This document shows, one piece after another, positions 61,996-64,000 of a DNA stretch of 64,000 bases (position 1 is its first letter; every line of letters begins with the position of its first letter). The stretch spans positions 321,445-385,444 of the forward strand of contig CAXBDK010000002.1 in assembly GCA_963974715.1 (NCBI GenBank), in the 5' to 3' direction. Position numbers and translations under genes: made by a program. This stretch comes from Sediminicola sp963974715. Lineage in GTDB: Bacteria; Bacteroidota; Bacteroidia; Flavobacteriales; Flavobacteriaceae. Under the pieces are notes generated by a model. The model searched no databases, had not been told where the DNA came from, and saw only the letters and a list, made by a program, of their open reading frames with translations.

Positions 61996-62463
61996 GCCGT
62001 ATGAAACCCACTATGCCCACGAGCCCGATGCCTCCTATAAGACCCGTCAAAGGTTATGGGAGGATGTCAGTAGTAAACACCGTGCTCTTATCCACAGGCA
62101 AAGGAGATAGGGCTACCAAGAGAGAGGATGGAGGGCATATACAATGATTTTCGATAAAGAAGCGGTTCTGATTAGGGAATTTCCCACATGGGATAAAGGA
62201 AAAAATAAAACTTTTAGTCTATGCCTGTTAATTACGTGACCCCGCCATTGGTAGTCCTGTAAAATCTCGAATTGCTCAAACATAACTTGGACGAAAAGAT
62301 TCCACCCAAACGGTGGACAGGAACCTGCTCATAGCCGCCAGGAACATCCGAGCCTTTGGAAACCTCACACGTACGTGGCAAAGTGGGGAGGATGACAGCC
62401 CAAAACGGGACCTGCATTCCATCTTTTGTAGCCAAGATCATTAGCCGTTTTGATGTCATCGCC
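61996..62463. other. decayed DNA between the TlpA-like gene and the second IS end
   Basis: About 470 bp with no intact gene. Short coding-like pieces occur: YETHYAHEPDASYKTRQRLW near 62018-62080 and TVDRNLLIAARNIRAFG near 62308-62360. The second resembles the C-terminal HDRDxNAAxNI block of IS200/IS605 TnpB proteins, but it is short and isolated, so this is only a hint. The region is probably a mosaic of mobile-element relics. Confidence 0.4.
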
Positions 62464-62670
62464 ATACAGTTCGTTCTTTGGATTGAGCTGTTCCTTAAGG
62501 GTCAGGGCAAGAAAATCCAACTGTCCGGCAGGTCTCTTTTTTGAACGCATTTGACAAGGTTTTATACCAGAAGTTACGAAAAACCTGTCATTAGCGCAAG
62601 CGATTTCAGTGATATTTGCAATATAAAATATTGATAATCAATTTATTATTTTGTTTCTAAGACTTGACTA
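62464..62670. repeat. direct repeat copy 2: truncated end of the IS5-like element
   Basis: A second copy of the IS right end, same orientation as 60574-60780. It holds the first codons of the transposase (ATG at 62550 on the minus strand, MRSKKRPAGQLDFLAL) but nothing beyond about 29 codons; the frame then runs into unrelated sequence. It is either the stub of a second insertion or a product of recombination. Confidence 0.93.
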
Positions 62671-62792
62671 TTTAAGAAGTTCCCAGGTGGTGGGGAGGTT
62701 ATCTCCTGATTTTATCTGACTAAATACCAATTTGGGAAGGGTCAGAAAGATAATTGTAAATATAATTTTCATTTTTTTGTTTTTAATCGAGG

Positions 62793-63920
62793 TTAAGGTT
62801 CTACGCTAAACACTTCTATTGGTGACTCTCGTCCCTCCAGTTTATTTAAACCTAATGAAGTTGTATTGTAGGAAAAATTTTGATTATCCAATTGATCAAC
62901 CGTACCCGAAATCAGTATTGATTTGTTATAGCTTTTACAAAGATTTTGCAATCTGGAAGCAATATTTAAAGTGTCTCCGTGGTAGGCAATTTCCCGTTTG
63001 ACATCTCCTACTTCTACCGCCGTGACCAGACCTTTATGAACACCGGCTTTAAAGGAAGGTAAAATTCCAAAATGTTCTTGATAAAAATTTTCTCTGGAAG
63101 TAAACTGATCTTGAACCGCAAAGAAGAAGCTGATGGGAAAACAGTCATGGTCCTTAGTTACCCGCCAGCTTACGACGACTTCATCTCCTACATATTGATA
63201 AATTTCGGCATCATATTTTCTTATAATTTTATCGATATCCATAAAAGAATTCTGAATAAGGGAACTGTACTTTACATGTCCTAGTTTTTCTGCTAATCTC
63301 GTGGAAGAATTTAAATCCAAGAACATAAAAATCCGCTCTTGTTCCTGGGGAAAACGAAAGCTACCTAAAATAATAGGCAGAAGATTACCCGGACCAAACT
63401 TATTCATCATCTGATTAAGAAAGCTTATGACCAGGGTCATAAAAAAAGTATAGACCAAAATAATATAGTTGATATGCTGCTCATATGCTTCCAGAATTAA
63501 TCCGGAGAGCGATCGATTTCCAATAAAATGATCATAAAAATATTCAGCAAAAAATCTAATTGCAATAATCAGAATGGTCACTACGATGAAATACATGACA
63601 CTTCCCACGAGGATGCTTATCCCCAAGGTGTGGTTCCTATTATAAATCTTTGATTGCAAATGATCCACACATCCTAAAGAAATTCCGAAGAAAACACCGA
63701 TTAGAACTGCAAATCTTAAAGGCAGCAATCCAAGGTCTAATTGTTTGTCAATTACAAATTCGGTAGTCAGCGCACTGAAGCTCAAAATCATAATTTGATG
63801 AACAATGAACCAAAGAAGGCTGTAGGAAGCTATCCAGAAACAGATCTGTCTCAGAATTTTAGCCAAAAGAGGAAAATTATGGTTTAAATGAATAATGTCA
63901 AGATTGTAGTTGTACCTCAT
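62793..63920 (-). CDS. membrane-bound class III adenylate/guanylate cyclase
   Basis: A 375-aa protein. The N-terminal half has five or six TM segments (about residues 25-165). The C-terminal half is a class III nucleotide cyclase catalytic domain from about residue 190: FLDLNSSTRLAEKLG with the first metal-binding aspartate, VGDEVVVSW with the second, and REIAYHGDTLNIASRLQ with the conserved Asn and Arg of the transition-state site. It would make cAMP or cGMP in the cytoplasm. The gene is AT-rich like the neighbouring transferred genes. Single gene, facing the IS relics. Confidence 0.9.
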   Translation of the reverse strand: MRYNYNLDIIHLNHNFPLLAKILRQICFWIASYSLLWFIVHQIMILSFSALTTEFVIDKQLDLGLLPLRFAVLIGVFFGISLGCVDHLQSKIYNRNHTLGISILVGSVMYFIVVTILIIAIRFFAEYFYDHFIGNRSLSGLILEAYEQHINYIILVYTFFMTLVISFLNQMMNKFGPGNLLPIILGSFRFPQEQERIFMFLDLNSSTRLAEKLGHVKYSSLIQNSFMDIDKIIRKYDAEIYQYVGDEVVVSWRVTKDHDCFPISFFFAVQDQFTSRENFYQEHFGILPSFKAGVHKGLVTAVEVGDVKREIAYHGDTLNIASRLQNLCKSYNKSILISGTVDQLDNQNFSYNTTSLGLNKLEGRESPIEVFSVEP

Positions 63921-63945
63921 AAATAAACAGTTTTTTTAATATATC

Positions 63946-64000
63946 AGGTAGTGTCCAAAAAACTGTGTAAATAGAAAAATAGGCGGGTTTTAAAACCCGC
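63946..64000. mobile_element. possible left end of an IS256-like insertion sequence (cut by window edge)
   Basis: The end of the window holds caggtagtgtccaaaaaact followed by gtgtaaatag, a form typical of the termini of IS256-family elements in Bacteroidota (recalled pattern, not searched). A perfect 18-bp palindrome, gcgggttttaaaacccgc, fills 63983-64000 and would be a subterminal hairpin. The transposase would lie outside the window. Confidence 0.35.

Overview
The window looks like chromosome from a marine-type member of the Flavobacteriaceae (Bacteroidota). The evidence is a type IX secretion (T9SS) sorting domain, a PorT-family barrel, a DUF5686 outer-membrane protein, tandem FtsX-type permeases ending in SLRSE or ALRDE, several TAnnTTTG -7 boxes with no clear Shine-Dalgarno sequences, a tRNA gene without encoded CCA, and the ribosomal order rplM-rpsI-rpsB-tsf followed further on by pyrH-frr. 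I cannot name the genus from sequence alone.

Region by region. 1-14.9 kb: six tandem MacB/FtsX-type ABC permease paralogues, the first cut by the window edge, followed by one ABC ATPase. The array shows its own history: an orphan 3' tail of a lost permease (9282-9374), a one-base frameshift near the end of the fifth gene, and a duplicated palindromic leader. 14.9-18.3 kb: an AT-rich accessory island with an ImmA/IrrE-DUF4411 (PIN-like) toxin-antitoxin pair, then 1.4 kb of decayed DNA holding an 11-bp tandem array, repeated TACGTA motifs, a possible 43-aa membrane peptide and a candidate structured RNA (18122-18256). 18.3-24.4 kb: a sugar transporter, waaA (Kdo transferase), a sugar aminotransferase-galE-hypothetical operon and a small outer-membrane protein. 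24.4-31.0 kb: sucA-sucB (2-oxoglutarate dehydrogenase E1 and E2), a retropepsin-like protein, a TatD nuclease, a type I asparaginase and tRNA-Ser(GGA).

31.1-34.3 kb: an ExbB/ExbD energy-transduction operon with two ExbD paralogues, then a PorT-like barrel. 34.3-44.5 kb, mostly on the minus strand: a membrane protein coupled to rpoN, asnS, an MMPL/RND exporter, a DUF5686 barrel, frr and pyrH. 44.6-47.6 kb: an M61 peptidase and a gene-relic region with a second 11-bp array (11 units in phase) beside a decayed flavobacterial gene; this block separates pyrH-frr from tsf-rpsB-rpsI-rplM. 50.8-58.5 kb: a very small T9SS-tagged protein, a lipocalin-like lipoprotein, polA, a glycosylasparaginase-family enzyme, cutC, a metallophosphoesterase and a thioredoxin-fold protein without CxxC.

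58.6-64.0 kb: a mobile-element graveyard. It has an ISAs1-family transposase relic, a 1.48-kb IS5-like element with a nonsense codon and a frameshift, and a 207-bp second copy of that element's end. Between the two copies lies an AT-rich TlpA-like lipoprotein gene. A class III adenylate/guanylate cyclase follows, and the last ~55 bases may be the end of another IS.

Coherent units are the permease array with its ATPase, the toxin-antitoxin pair, the sugar-nucleotide operon, sucAB, the ExbBD operon and the translation genes. The least explained signals are the folded element at 18.1-18.3 kb and the two 11-bp-period arrays.
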